Notes: generated from the sequence alone by a model not told the origin. A DNA stretch of 64,000 nt from Clostridia bacterium (GCA_017521565.1 JAFXCE010000066.1:1-64000), one strand, 5' to 3'. Shown: positions 46,109-55,191, numbered from the stretch's first letter. Translations and numbers: made by a program.

Positions 46109-47563
46109 ATGCGCAGCGGCATCCGGATACTCTTAGCATTCGCGCTGGTATGGGCGCTGTCCTTTGCGCCTGCTCTGGCGCAGGGGCGCACACGCGCGCT
46201 GCTGGTCGCCTGTTCAGAGTTTGTCTCGCAGGTCGATCTGGGCAGCGCCACCTCCGGCAATCTGCATATCATCGGTTCCGCGCTGATCAGCGCGGAGGTT
46301 TCCCCCGGCGATTTGTCCATCGAGGACGGCACCATCGGCACAGTAGCGGCCCTGCGCGATGCCGTCGAAAACGCCTTCCTTGAGAGCAGCGAAGATGATC
46401 TGTCGATCCTTTACCTGTGTACGCACGGCATCCTTTCCTCTGCCGATGACGGCGAGGTATATCTGCTCCTGGGTGACGGCGAAACGGAAACGCCCATGAG
46501 CGCCGAGCAGCTCTACGCGCTGATTCGCGAGGTTCAGGGGCAGAAGCTGCTGATCATCGACGCGTGTCACGCCGGCGCGCTGATCGGACGCAGCATCCCC
46601 GAAGAGCCGCCCTTCCTTTCGCCGTTTCTCTCCGATTCAAGCGTGCATGTGCTCACTTCCTCCAGAGGCGACGAATCCAGCTGGTATTACGACAGCGACC
46701 ATCTTGCCAGCGGCGCGGTATCCTATTTCGCATCCGCCATCGCCAGCGGTCTCGGGCTATACGGCATTCCTGAAGCCGACCTGAGCGGAGACGGCTGCGT
46801 TACGCTCGCCGAGCTGCATCATTATCTCAATACCGCAGTGCCCTCCTCCACAAGCCAGCTGCTTTCCGGCTCCGCAGAGACACTTCTTCTGCCCGTTGCC
46901 CGCAGCAGCATGCTTTCCCGTCCGCTGTCCGGCTTCTCTTACGGCTCCTCGCTGCTGACCGCCGGCAGTCCCACCCTCGATTTTTCGTTCACGGTCACAA
47001 AAGACACTGCCGTGCAGTACCGGCTGGTCGAATACGCGGATGGACGCTGGGACTGGGAAAACGCCCAAACCTTTATGGATGAAAGCGAAAACAGCGCTGC
47101 ACTGCTCCCTGCTGGACGCAGGCATCGTTCTCTGACGCTCGATCTTCTGCCGGAAGAGAGCGGCTATCTGATGCTGCAGGTATTCTCCGTCTCGGATGAC
47201 TCTCTGATTCTCTGCTCGGAGCGCCTGATCGCCGTACAGCCCCTTGTCAGCACCGGCGTCCTTCATGTTGAATGCCGCGACACGCTGAATCATTCCGACC
47301 GGCAGGAGCTGACCATTTCCGTCAGCGCCGGCGTCCCCATCGAGGCAACGGTATCCATCCTTGACAGCGAAGGACGTCTCATCCGCCGCCTTGCCGCCAG
47401 CCAGATGACCCATCCCTCGCCCGAAAGCACGCTGCTTCTGTATTGGGACGGCCGCAGCGAATCGGGCGAATCCGTTCTCCCCGGGCAGTATACCATCGCG
47501 GCGGAAGCACGCATCGGCGGCACGCGGCAAAAAGTCACGCAGACCATCGCCGTCGGCCCCTGA
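46109..47563 (+). CDS. Secreted caspase-like (C14/metacaspase) protease
   Basis: A 484-residue protein with a signal peptide (hydrophobic residues 6-22, cleavage near ALA-Q25). Residues about 28-215 form a caspase-hemoglobinase fold: LLVACSEF, the catalytic His in LYLCTHGIL (H106) and the catalytic Cys in LLIIDACHAGAL (C153). Residues 224-235, DLSGDGCVTLAE, match an EF-hand calcium loop. The C-terminal half is beta-rich, and the last 80 residues (TLLLYWDGRSESGESVLPGQYTIAAEA) resemble the FlgD-type Ig-like domain that often anchors or extends secreted proteins. Family placement is firm, substrate unknown; calcium activation as in metacaspases is inferred. AAAGGAGG gives strong initiation. Its stop abuts that of the convergent patatin-like gene. 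Confidence 0.88.
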   Translation: MRSGIRILLAFALVWALSFAPALAQGRTRALLVACSEFVSQVDLGSATSGNLHIIGSALISAEVSPGDLSIEDGTIGTVAALRDAVENAFLESSEDDLSILYLCTHGILSSADDGEVYLLLGDGETETPMSAEQLYALIREVQGQKLLIIDACHAGALIGRSIPEEPPFLSPFLSDSSVHVLTSSRGDESSWYYDSDHLASGAVSYFASAIASGLGLYGIPEADLSGDGCVTLAELHHYLNTAVPSSTSQLLSGSAETLLLPVARSSMLSRPLSGFSYGSSLLTAGSPTLDFSFTVTKDTAVQYRLVEYADGRWDWENAQTFMDESENSAALLPAGRRHRSLTLDLLPEESGYLMLQVFSVSDDSLILCSERLIAVQPLVSTGVLHVECRDTLNHSDRQELTISVSAGVPIEATVSILDSEGRLIRRLAASQMTHPSPESTLLLYWDGRSESGESVLPGQYTIAAEARIGGTRQKVTQTIAVGP

Positions 47564-48418
47564 TTATGCCCTTTCCCGGCGGAAGGGCAGCACGCGGCAG
47601 TACGCCATTCCCATCCTGCTCAGGCATCCATCCAACTCACGCTCCGCTGCCCGTCTGCCGCATTGCGCACAGGCGGGCAGTTTTTCTGCCGCCAATGCGG
47701 TAATGCCGTCCTCCATCTGCACGCGCAGCACCGCCGCATGCGGCGGCGCTTGAGCGTCTGTTCCCCTGCTCATTCCTGCCGCAGCCAGGTCGAGTGCATC
47801 CGGTTCTGTCCGGGGCGAAAGCTGCGGCGCGATGATCAGCACACGCTGCGCGCCCATGGCCAGAAGCTGACGGCAGGCGAGCGCTTCATCCGCCAGCGGA
47901 AGAATATCATATCCCATCCACCGCATCGCAGGAAGCAGCGGCGGCGGCGCCAGCGCGGCGCGCGCAGCAAAGCTCAGCGAAACCTGCATGCTGAGCATCA
48001 GGCCGGATTCCTGCCTGTAGGCACGGGTAGAAAACACAATGGGATACCCCGAGCGCAGCGTCCTGCAGGGAAATACTGCCGCACGCGGGCACAGGGAAAG
48101 CATGCGCTGGCCCGACTGCAGCACAAGCAGACGTTCAATCCGCTTCGCATCAAAAATCGCCCGCTCCCGTCCGCGCGCCAGCATACGAGCGGACGCGCCA
48201 TGCGCAAACAGGCCGCGCCCCAAACTGCCCGCCTGCACAAGCGCCGCATGCATGTCTTCCTGCCCCATGCCGGATGCATAGAGCGCAGCCGGCCATGCGC
48301 CGCCCAGCAGGCCGCAAACCGCATGCGGCTCAATCTCCCGCGCAAAAAGCGCATCCAGCACGCCAATTGCCGCAGCGGCGTGCACGCCTGTTCCCATCAT
48401 CACGATCCCCAGACGCAT
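47564..48418 (-). CDS. Patatin-like protein lacking the catalytic serine
   Basis: A 284-residue protein starting LGIVMMGTGVHAAAAIGVLDAL, which matches the glycine-rich start of patatin-like phospholipases. Where active members carry the G-x-S-x-G elbow this protein reads CGLLGGAWPAALYASG, so serine is replaced by leucine, and the D-G-G/A motif near the C-terminus is replaced by WMGYDILPLADEA. It therefore appears catalytically degenerate. A C-terminal CAQC could bind metal. ATG 48418 has GGGAGGGA at 5 nt; longer readings are unsupported. Convergent with the caspase-like gene without any gap or terminator. Role unknown. Confidence 0.68.
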   Translation of the reverse strand: MRLGIVMMGTGVHAAAAIGVLDALFAREIEPHAVCGLLGGAWPAALYASGMGQEDMHAALVQAGSLGRGLFAHGASARMLARGRERAIFDAKRIERLLVLQSGQRMLSLCPRAAVFPCRTLRSGYPIVFSTRAYRQESGLMLSMQVSLSFAARAALAPPPLLPAMRWMGYDILPLADEALACRQLLAMGAQRVLIIAPQLSPRTEPDALDLAAAGMSRGTDAQAPPHAAVLRVQMEDGITALAAEKLPACAQCGRRAAERELDGCLSRMGMAYCRVLPFRRERA

Positions 48419-48572
48419 CCCGTATCCCTCCCGCGCTTTATGCTCCATGATGCAGCGGCTTAGTATATGCATCCGTCCGGGATTCTATGACGCTGTCTCC
48501 ACCATTTTTCCATTTTCCTGCCCGCAGCACGAAAAATCATATGCAAACGCTCCTAGAAAGTTTTTCTTTCTC

Positions 48573-48601
48573 TTTTCCTGCGTACGTTTTTATGTTATAA
48601 T
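48573..48601 (+). promoter_or_regulatory. Extended -10 promoter of the CotH/DUF4956/VTC cluster
   Basis: A TG dinucleotide, one base and a perfect TATAAT (48596-48601), with a weak TTTTCC 17 nt upstream. Located about 40 nt before the ATG. Confidence 0.65.
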
Positions 48602-48641
48602 GATGCAGACAATTTTGTCGAATTTTGAAAGGAAGTCATTC

Positions 48642-51600
48642 ATGCGTTCCAAACGGATCAAACACTCCGGCCCGCAAAGGAAACGACGCCGTGCGCTGCG
48701 GCGGGTGAAGCCGCGCAAGGGTACGCTTCCGTTCCTTTTGCTGATGGTCGCTTTGGTGATCGTGCTGATCATATTCGCTCCCGGCCTGAGCCTGACTCCG
48801 GCCGCCAACGTATCCGGCACGACGATTCATGAGGCGGATGTTTCCACCGGAGACAGAAACCTGCAGATTTCGGAGGTTATGTCCTCCAACCGCTCGGCTT
48901 TCCCGGATGAAAACGGCGCTTTCCCGGACTGGATTGAGCTGACCAATACGGGCGACCACCCCATTGCGCTCAAGGGCTACGGCCTGTCCGACCGCGCAGA
49001 CAAGATCACCTTTGTCTTCCCGGACATCACAATTCCCGCCGGCGGGCACATCATCGTATTCGCCTCGGATGAAAACGTGAACATCGCCGGGCAGGCGCTG
49101 CACGCCAAATTCAAGCTCTCCTCCTCCGGCGATTCGCTCTTCCTCTTCGGAAGCGACGGCATCGCCTTCAGTGAAATTGCCATCCCCGCGATGGACCGCA
49201 ACATGAGCTACAGCTGGATCGGCGGCGAAAACTACATCATCACCGAGCAGTATTCCCCCGGCTACGCAAACACGCAGGAAGGCTATGCGCAGTTCCGCGC
49301 TTCTACCATCCTTGAGCCCGGCGCGCTGGTCATCAACGAGATCTGCGCGTCCTCCATCACCACGCTCAAGGACGAGGACGGTGAATATCCCGACTGGATT
49401 GAGCTGCGCAACACGTCGGGCAAGGCCATTGACCTGTCCAACTACGCGCTGAGCGACGATCCGGATTCCCTCGTCAAATGGCGCTTCCCGCAGGGCTCCG
49501 TCATCGAGCCGGGCGGCTACTACGTCATCTACGCTTCCGGCAAGGAGCGCGCTGGCGCAAACGGCGGCTGGCCGCATGCCGGCTTCAAGCTCCGCAGCGA
49601 CGGCGAGACTGTCATTCTCTCCGATATTCAGGGCCGCATGCTCGATCTGGTCACCTATGATCTGCTGGATGCGGATACCTCCTGGGGAAGGGACGAAGAA
49701 GGCGTCAGCGGTTTCAAGCGCTTCTCTCAGCCGACACCCGGCCTGCCCAACACCCGGGTGGGCGAGATCGCGATGGACGCTGCGCTGTGTCTGGCGAACG
49801 CCTCCGGCCTGTACATCACCGAAGTCATGTCCGGCAACAAGACCGTTACCGGGCCGAACGTACGCAACCCCTACGACTACATTGAGATTTACAACATGAG
49901 CGGACAGGCCGTTAACCTCAAGGGTTACGGCCTGTCCGACAACATCAAAAAACCGCGCAAATGGCAATTCCCCGATATTACACTTGAAAACAACAGCTAT
50001 CTGGTCATCTATTGCGATACGACGCAGACGACAAAAGACGGCGTTTATTATTTTACAAACTACAACCTCGCCAAATCCGGCGAAACCGTCTGCCTTTCCA
50101 CCCCCACCGGCGAAATCCTCGACAAGGTGGTCGTTCCGCAGCTTTACGACAACATTTCCTACGGCAGAACGCTCGGCCAGGCAGGCCTGTTTTACTACTC
50201 CGCCCCGACGCCTGCCGCTGCCAACGAGCGTGGCTTCACTGGTTTTGCCGAAAAGCCGGAGTTCAACACCGCAGGCGGCCTGTACGAGCGGCCGCTAGCC
50301 GGTGAAACGGGCGTGACGCTGACTGTCCCGCCGAATTCCATCGTTCGCTATACTACCGACGGCACCTCGCCAACGGAGTCTTCCCCCATTTACACCGGGC
50401 CGATTGAGATCCGGAAAAACACCGTCGTCCGCGCCCGTGCTTACCGCGAAGGCGTAGAGCCCTCGCAAGTCGTCTCACAGACATACCTCATCTCCGTGTA
50501 TCACACGATGCCCGTCATCTGCCTGACTACAGATCCGGACAACATGTGGAATGAGGAAAGCGGTATGTTTGCCTATGGCCCCAATGTGGACATCACCAAA
50601 CCCACGCCGTGGTTCAAATACGCCACATACGGCCAGAAAAACTGGTTTGGCGGCTGGGTTGAATACTATGGCGAAGACGGTAAGCAGCATATTTCTCAGG
50701 GCATGACCTTCCGCGTAATGGGCCAGTATTCTCTGGACATGCCGCAGAAGAGCCTGTATATCAAAGCAGACGGCCAGTATGGCAAAGATCTCTTTGACTT
50801 CCCGTTGTTTGAAGACCGTCCGTATACCTCCTATTCCAGCTTCGTGCTGAGAAACGGCGGACAGGACGGAAAGTTCACCCGTGTGCTTGATGGTCTGCAG
50901 GCAAAGCTCGTCGATCAGGCCGGTTCCACTGTTGCCAATCAGGCCTGGAAGCCCGTGATCGTCTACATCAACGGCGAATACTGGGGGCACTACAACATGC
51001 GTGAGCGCGCCGGCGTTAAAATGGCAGCGCAGCATGAGGGCTGGATCAATTCGGACGATATCGACATGCTCGAATCCAGCGGCCTCAGTTCCACACAGGT
51101 CGTTCAGGGATCCAACAGAGACTATGAAAAGCTCTATGAGCGGGTTAAGGAAGGCGATCTGAACAAAGATCCCGCGCTGCTGGCCGAAGTCGAAGCGAAT
51201 TTTGATATCGACAATATGTTCGACTATTATATCTTCGAATCGTTCTTTGGCAACACCGACCCGGGCAATATCCGCTACTACCGCAACGTCAAGAGCGGCG
51301 ACGGAAAATGGCGCTATCTCTTCTATGACCTTGACTGGGGTCTGTTCAATTCTTCCTATAAATCCAAGGGTAAGGAATATGCGACCGGCGGCGTCACTTA
51401 CTATATGAACCCCAACGGCGCAGGCGAACAGAAGATCAAGGCAAACCTGTTCCTGCGCAAGCTGGTTGAAGTTCCGCAGTATCGCGAAAAATTCCTAAGC
51501 CGCTATGCAGAACTGTTTACCTCCGTGCTGACGACGGAGAACATGGTCTCTCTCTTCGAGAAGATGATCCTTGAGATCAAGCCGGAGATGCAGATGCACA

Positions 51601-51827
51601 ACCAGCGCTGGGCGGCTGAAATGCCCACGCAGGTCAGCTTTGACCAGCCCAAGAATCCCGAAGGCGGCTACAACTATTGGGTCACCCGCTGCGAGCGTGC
51701 GATCCGCGTGATGAACCGCCGTCCCCATTTCATCTGGCTGGATATCCAGTCCTACTTTGGTCTGAGCGATGCGGAAATGACCGATCGCTTCGGCCCCTGC
51801 CCTGTCATCCCTGATGAGTACAAATAA
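48642..51827 (+). CDS. Membrane-anchored CotH-type kinase with three lamin-tail domains
   Basis: A 1061-residue type II membrane protein: very basic cytoplasmic tail (residues 1-26), one membrane helix (28-47), then an extracellular part with three lamin-tail domains (about 72-190, 228-345, 390-505; each with an SEVM/NEIC start, DWIEL or DYIEI and LSD turn), a chitobiase-C-like Ig segment (about 540-615, YTTDGTSPTESSPIYTGPI) and a CotH kinase domain (about 620-1000) with YINGEYWGHYNMRE and the metal-binding YLFYDLDWG (near 893-901). CotH kinases phosphorylate proteins in spore coats and on secreted targets. The ATG at 48642 is preceded by AAAGGAAG. It heads a three-gene cluster with DUF4956 and VTC genes. 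Substrate unknown. Confidence 0.92.
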   Translation: MRSKRIKHSGPQRKRRRALRRVKPRKGTLPFLLLMVALVIVLIIFAPGLSLTPAANVSGTTIHEADVSTGDRNLQISEVMSSNRSAFPDENGAFPDWIELTNTGDHPIALKGYGLSDRADKITFVFPDITIPAGGHIIVFASDENVNIAGQALHAKFKLSSSGDSLFLFGSDGIAFSEIAIPAMDRNMSYSWIGGENYIITEQYSPGYANTQEGYAQFRASTILEPGALVINEICASSITTLKDEDGEYPDWIELRNTSGKAIDLSNYALSDDPDSLVKWRFPQGSVIEPGGYYVIYASGKERAGANGGWPHAGFKLRSDGETVILSDIQGRMLDLVTYDLLDADTSWGRDEEGVSGFKRFSQPTPGLPNTRVGEIAMDAALCLANASGLYITEVMSGNKTVTGPNVRNPYDYIEIYNMSGQAVNLKGYGLSDNIKKPRKWQFPDITLENNSYLVIYCDTTQTTKDGVYYFTNYNLAKSGETVCLSTPTGEILDKVVVPQLYDNISYGRTLGQAGLFYYSAPTPAAANERGFTGFAEKPEFNTAGGLYERPLAGETGVTLTVPPNSIVRYTTDGTSPTESSPIYTGPIEIRKNTVVRARAYREGVEPSQVVSQTYLISVYHTMPVICLTTDPDNMWNEESGMFAYGPNVDITKPTPWFKYATYGQKNWFGGWVEYYGEDGKQHISQGMTFRVMGQYSLDMPQKSLYIKADGQYGKDLFDFPLFEDRPYTSYSSFVLRNGGQDGKFTRVLDGLQAKLVDQAGSTVANQAWKPVIVYINGEYWGHYNMRERAGVKMAAQHEGWINSDDIDMLESSGLSSTQVVQGSNRDYEKLYERVKEGDLNKDPALLAEVEANFDIDNMFDYYIFESFFGNTDPGNIRYYRNVKSGDGKWRYLFYDLDWGLFNSSYKSKGKEYATGGVTYYMNPNGAGEQKIKANLFLRKLVEVPQYREKFLSRYAELFTSVLTTENMVSLFEKMILEIKPEMQMHNQRWAAEMPTQVSFDQPKNPEGGYNYWVTRCERAIRVMNRRPHFIWLDIQSYFGLSDAEMTDRFGPCPVIPDEYK

Positions 51828-51853
51828 ATCATATTTTCAGGAGGTTTACAACT

Positions 51854-52528
51854 ATGAACAACATCATCCATGACGCAAGCGTCAACGAGTGGTTTTCCCA
51901 GCAGATGGCAAGCCTCACGCCCATGAAGATGGTGCTGGCGCTGGCCATGGGCTTCGTGGTAGGCCTGATCATTGCGCTGGTCTATCGCAAGGCTTTCCGC
52001 GGCGTGCTCTATTCCCCGTCCTTTGGGACCACGCTCATCATGCTGTGCATGATCACGACCCCGGTCGTCATGTGTATCAAGTCCAACATCGCTCTGTCCA
52101 TGGGTATGGTCGGCGCGCTCTCCATCGTCCGTTTCCGTACTGCCGTGAAGGATCCGCTGGATACCGCTTACATGTTCTGGTCTCTGACCATGGGCATCCT
52201 GCTGGGCGCTGAACTGTACACCATCGCGCTGGTTGTCGTCGCGGGCATCTCCATTGCGATGCTGGCCATGGCATTCTTCCGCCTGCGTTCCCCGAATACC
52301 TTCCTGCTCGTTACGCACTATGACGTCGCTGCCGAGGAAGCCGTCATGGAGTTTGTCCGCCGCATCAAGGTGCAGCGCATGCGCAGCAAGACCGTCACCC
52401 CGGGCGGCGTGGAGCTGACTGTCGAGGTTCAGCTGCGCGAGCGCTTTGACATCGTCAACAAGCTGCTGGACACCCAGGGCGTGCACAATGCGACCCTGAT
52501 CGCCTGCCAGTCTGAGGCCGGTAACTAA
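51854..52528 (+). CDS. DUF4956 membrane protein
   Basis: A 224-residue DUF4956 protein with four to five hydrophobic segments (about 23-43, 56-76, 82-98, 107-147), the conserved SNIALSMGMVGALSIVRFRTAVKDPLDTAYMFWSLTMGI block in the membrane part and a cytoplasmic ferredoxin-like domain (about 150-220). Function is not established; the family is recurrently encoded beside CotH and VTC-domain genes, which points to a shared membrane process. AGGAGG precedes the ATG, 26 nt after the CotH gene. Confidence 0.88.
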   Translation: MNNIIHDASVNEWFSQQMASLTPMKMVLALAMGFVVGLIIALVYRKAFRGVLYSPSFGTTLIMLCMITTPVVMCIKSNIALSMGMVGALSIVRFRTAVKDPLDTAYMFWSLTMGILLGAELYTIALVVVAGISIAMLAMAFFRLRSPNTFLLVTHYDVAAEEAVMEFVRRIKVQRMRSKTVTPGGVELTVEVQLRERFDIVNKLLDTQGVHNATLIACQSEAGN

Positions 52529-52630
52529 CCAGCGTTCCGCTGGACCATGTTCCGACGAAAGACCGTGGTTTTCCGGCTTTTGCGGACGAGGCCAGTCAGC
52601 TTCGCTCGGACAGGTGTCCTCCGAAGCTGA
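52529..52630 (+). other. Two hairpins between the DUF4956 and VTC genes
   Basis: CCAGCG/CGCTGG (52529-52543) directly at the DUF4956 stop, then TCAGCTTCG ... GGAC-AGGT-GTCC ... CGAAGCTGA (52596-52630), a long stable stem-loop without a T tract. Likely tunes mRNA stability or the ratio of the two products; not obviously a terminator. Confidence 0.5.
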
Positions 52631-52664
52631 GTAAGCGATAATTCGTATTAAAAAGGAGCGCCCT

Positions 52665-53369
52665 ATGATCACACGCAACATTCCGCTGCGGCACGAGCTC
52701 AAGTACTTTATCACCCCGTCTGAGATGACTGTCCTTCGCAGCGTGCTCACCCCGGTGATGCAGCTCGACCCCAACGGCAACGAAAACAACGAGTACCACA
52801 TCCGCTCGCTGTACTTCGATACGATCAACGATGATGCGCTGGAAGAGAAGATCGCAGGCGTAGGCAACCGCAAAAAGTACCGCATGCGTATCTACAACTT
52901 CTCCGACAAGGTCATCAAGCTGGAATGCAAGAGCAAGTATGGCGACCTGATTTCCAAGCAGTCCGTCACCATCCCGCGCGAGCTGGCCGAGCAGCTGATC
53001 GCCGGCGATCCGGAAGGCCTGCAGCGTATGCGCCATCCGCTGCTGCACGACATGTTCCGCGAGATGCGTACCCGTCTGCTGCGCCCGGCGGTCATCGTTG
53101 ACTATGTGCGCGAAGCGTATATTCACCCTGCTGAGGAAGTCCGCATCACGTTTGACAAGACGCTTCGCACGGGTCTCTTCTCGCATGATATGTTCAACAA
53201 GGACATCCCCACCTATCCGGTCTTTGACGATCCGGTGGAGATCCTCGAGGTCAAGTACGACGAGTTCCTGCCCAGCTACATCCAGTCCATTCTCAGCGGC
53301 ATCACCGCCCAGCGCAGCGCGATTTCCAAGTACACGCACTGCCGCAGGTATGAGAACAAGGAATTCTGA
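52665..53369 (+). CDS. VTC-domain polyphosphate polymerase family protein
   Basis: A 234-residue triphosphate tunnel fold protein of the VTC type: RHELKYFI (E11, K13), RSLYFDT (47-53), KKYRMRIY (R73, R75), IKLECKSK (E87, K89, K91) and ILEVKYDEFLP (E195, K197) supply the basic and acidic tunnel residues. In yeast Vtc4 this domain polymerises polyphosphate from ATP; bacterial single-domain members are annotated likewise but mostly untested. AAAAAGGAG precedes the ATG. Third gene of the CotH-DUF4956-VTC cluster. Confidence 0.9.
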   Translation: MITRNIPLRHELKYFITPSEMTVLRSVLTPVMQLDPNGNENNEYHIRSLYFDTINDDALEEKIAGVGNRKKYRMRIYNFSDKVIKLECKSKYGDLISKQSVTIPRELAEQLIAGDPEGLQRMRHPLLHDMFREMRTRLLRPAVIVDYVREAYIHPAEEVRITFDKTLRTGLFSHDMFNKDIPTYPVFDDPVEILEVKYDEFLPSYIQSILSGITAQRSAISKYTHCRRYENKEF

Positions 53370-53415
53370 TTCCGCATAACTGAATATGCTGTTGCCACCG
53401 GGTAACAAAAATGCC

Positions 53416-53476
53416 AAGAGCATTCGTTCGCACATCGTTAGGTCTTTAAAGATGTGTGCAGCGAATGCTCTTTTTT
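53416..53476 (+). terminator. Terminator of the CotH-DUF4956-VTC cluster
   Basis: A long stem: AAGAGCATTCG ... CGCACATC pairs with GATGTGTG ... CGAATGCTCTT, followed by TTTTT. Confidence 0.85.
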
Positions 53477-53499
53477 ATCAAGATATTGGGAGGTTTTCC

Positions 53500-54188
53500 A
53501 TGCGTTGCAACAACCCATTCCATGATCTGACCCGTTTCGAATTCATGCTCTGGCTCTCCTCCGTCGCGATGATCACATTCTCGTTTATTCTCTCCCGCGC
53601 AGGAGATGCCCTGACGCTGCTCGCTTCTCTGGTCGGCGTCACTGCGCTGATCTTCGTCGCAAAGGGCTTTGTCATCGGGCAGATTCTGACCATCGTGTTT
53701 GCCATGCTGTATGGCATCATCTCCTTCCAATCCCGTTATTATGGCGAAATGATCACCTATCTGGGGATGACGGCCCCGAGCGCTGCGGCCACCGCAGCCG
53801 CATGGATACGCCATCCATATGTGGGCACAAAGGAAGTGGAAGTTCATCACCTGTCTGCCTCCGAACATATCCTGATGTGGATTCTGAGCCTGATTGTCAC
53901 ATGGATCTTCTACTACATTCTCGCCTTTCTGGGCAATGCAAATCTCTTCTTCAGCACCCTTTCCATCACAACCAGCTTTTTGGCATCTTTCCTGACATTC
54001 TTCCGCAGTCCGTATTACGCCGCAGCCTACGCTGCCAATGACGTCGTTCTCATTGTCCTGTGGGTTCTTGCAGCATGGCAGGTTCTTCCTGCCTGCCCAT
54101 GGTTGTCTGCTTCCTGATGTTTCTGTTCAACGATCTATACGGTTTCATCAACTGGCAGCGCATGCAGGCACGCCAAAGAACCCCTTAA
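53500..54188 (+). pseudogene. pnuC: Nicotinamide mononucleotide/riboside transporter PnuC, frameshifted near the 3' end
   Basis: From ATG 53500 (GGGAGG upstream) 190-odd residues read as PnuC with several membrane helices, e.g. SLVGVTALIFVAKG, IISFQSRYYGEMITYLGMTAPSA and AYAANDVVLIVLWVLAA. The frame then ends at TGA 54115-54117 with WQVLPACPWLSAS. The next frame continues from about 54090 with LPMVVCFLMFLFNDLYGFINWQRM up to TAA 54186-54188, which is the conserved PnuC C-terminus. A one-base deletion near 54080-54092 explains this. PnuC imports NAD precursors. Either a true frameshift mutation, a sequence error or, less likely, programmed shifting. Confidence 0.85.
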
Positions 54189-54208
54189 CCTTTTTCAAGT
54201 GCATACGA

Positions 54209-54239
54209 AAAGAGAGCGCCTGTAAAAAGCGCTCTCTTT
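54209..54239. terminator. Bidirectional terminator between pnuC and the ABC transporter
   Basis: AAAGAGAGCGC, loop, GCGCTCTCTTT between convergent genes. Confidence 0.8.
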
Positions 54240-54270
54240 GGCTTCTTGTTTGCTTTCTTGCTTGCTTTCC

Positions 54271-55191
54271 TTATCGGCTTCCCTTGTCATACGGGACGCC
54301 CTCCGCCTTAGGCGCCTGGGACTTCTTGCTGGTGAAAGCCAGAATGATCATCGAGGCGATAAACGGAATCATATTGTACATATTCTGCGTCCATCCAAGG
54401 GTGGCCATTGCGGGAATCACACCGGCGATGTTCGCCAGAGACTTGAACAGCGCGAAGAAGATCGCCGCAAAGAAGATGCGGAACGGCTTCCACTGACCAA
54501 AGATCATAACCGCCAGCGCGAGGAAGCCCGCACCGGAAACGCCAACCTCAAAATTCCAGCTGGAAACAGACGGGATAATATAGGCCATGCCGCCAATGCC
54601 GCCCAGCGCACCGGAGATCAGCACGCCAATGTAGCGCATCTTGTAGACGTTGACACCGACGCTGTCCGCCGCCTGCGGATGCTCGCCGCACGCACGCAAG
54701 CGCAGGCCCAGCCGCGTCTTATAGAGCACCACATACGACAGGACAAGGATCGCAATACCAACGAACAGGAATACATTGACCGTCAGCGGCCCGAACTCAT
54801 ACACAAACGCACGATTGCTATAGTCGAGCTTTGCAGAGGCAGAGCCATTGAAGCCCTTGGCGATGACCATCGCCAGCGCGGTGGCAAGCATATTAAGCGC
54901 CGTACCGCCGATGGTCTGATCCGCATTCAGGTTGATCGAAGCAAAGGCCAGAAGCGCCGCGTAGAGCATGCCTGCGACGGCAGCCGCGCTGATGGAGCAG
55001 ATGACGATCGACAGTGCGCTCGCGCCTTCAGGCATGAGCTGAATCGCAAGGACGCCCATCAGGCCGCCGATGACCATGATACCTTCCAGAGCGATGTTGA
55101 TGATGCCGCTGCGCTCAGAAAACATACCGCCCAGCGCAACGAGCATCAAAACGACCGTGTACAAAAGCGTGTATTTCAGCAGAAGAAACAT
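54271..55191 (-). CDS. BMP-type nucleoside ABC transporter permease (second subunit)
   Basis: A 306-residue polytopic permease of the BPD_transp_2 family: GIINIALEGIMVIGGLMGVLAI, NADQTIGGTALNMLATALAM, RLRACGEHPQAADSVGVNV, and SGAGFLALAVMIFGQWKP. It resembles NupQ/YufQ, the second permease of guanosine/nucleoside importers. Its ATG shares one base with the stop of the first permease (TGATG), fixing the start at 55191 despite a longer open frame. Confidence 0.9.
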   Translation of the reverse strand: MFLLLKYTLLYTVVLMLVALGGMFSERSGIINIALEGIMVIGGLMGVLAIQLMPEGASALSIVICSISAAAVAGMLYAALLAFASINLNADQTIGGTALNMLATALAMVIAKGFNGSASAKLDYSNRAFVYEFGPLTVNVFLFVGIAILVLSYVVLYKTRLGLRLRACGEHPQAADSVGVNVYKMRYIGVLISGALGGIGGMAYIIPSVSSWNFEVGVSGAGFLALAVMIFGQWKPFRIFFAAIFFALFKSLANIAGVIPAMATLGWTQNMYNMIPFIASMIILAFTSKKSQAPKAEGVPYDKGSR

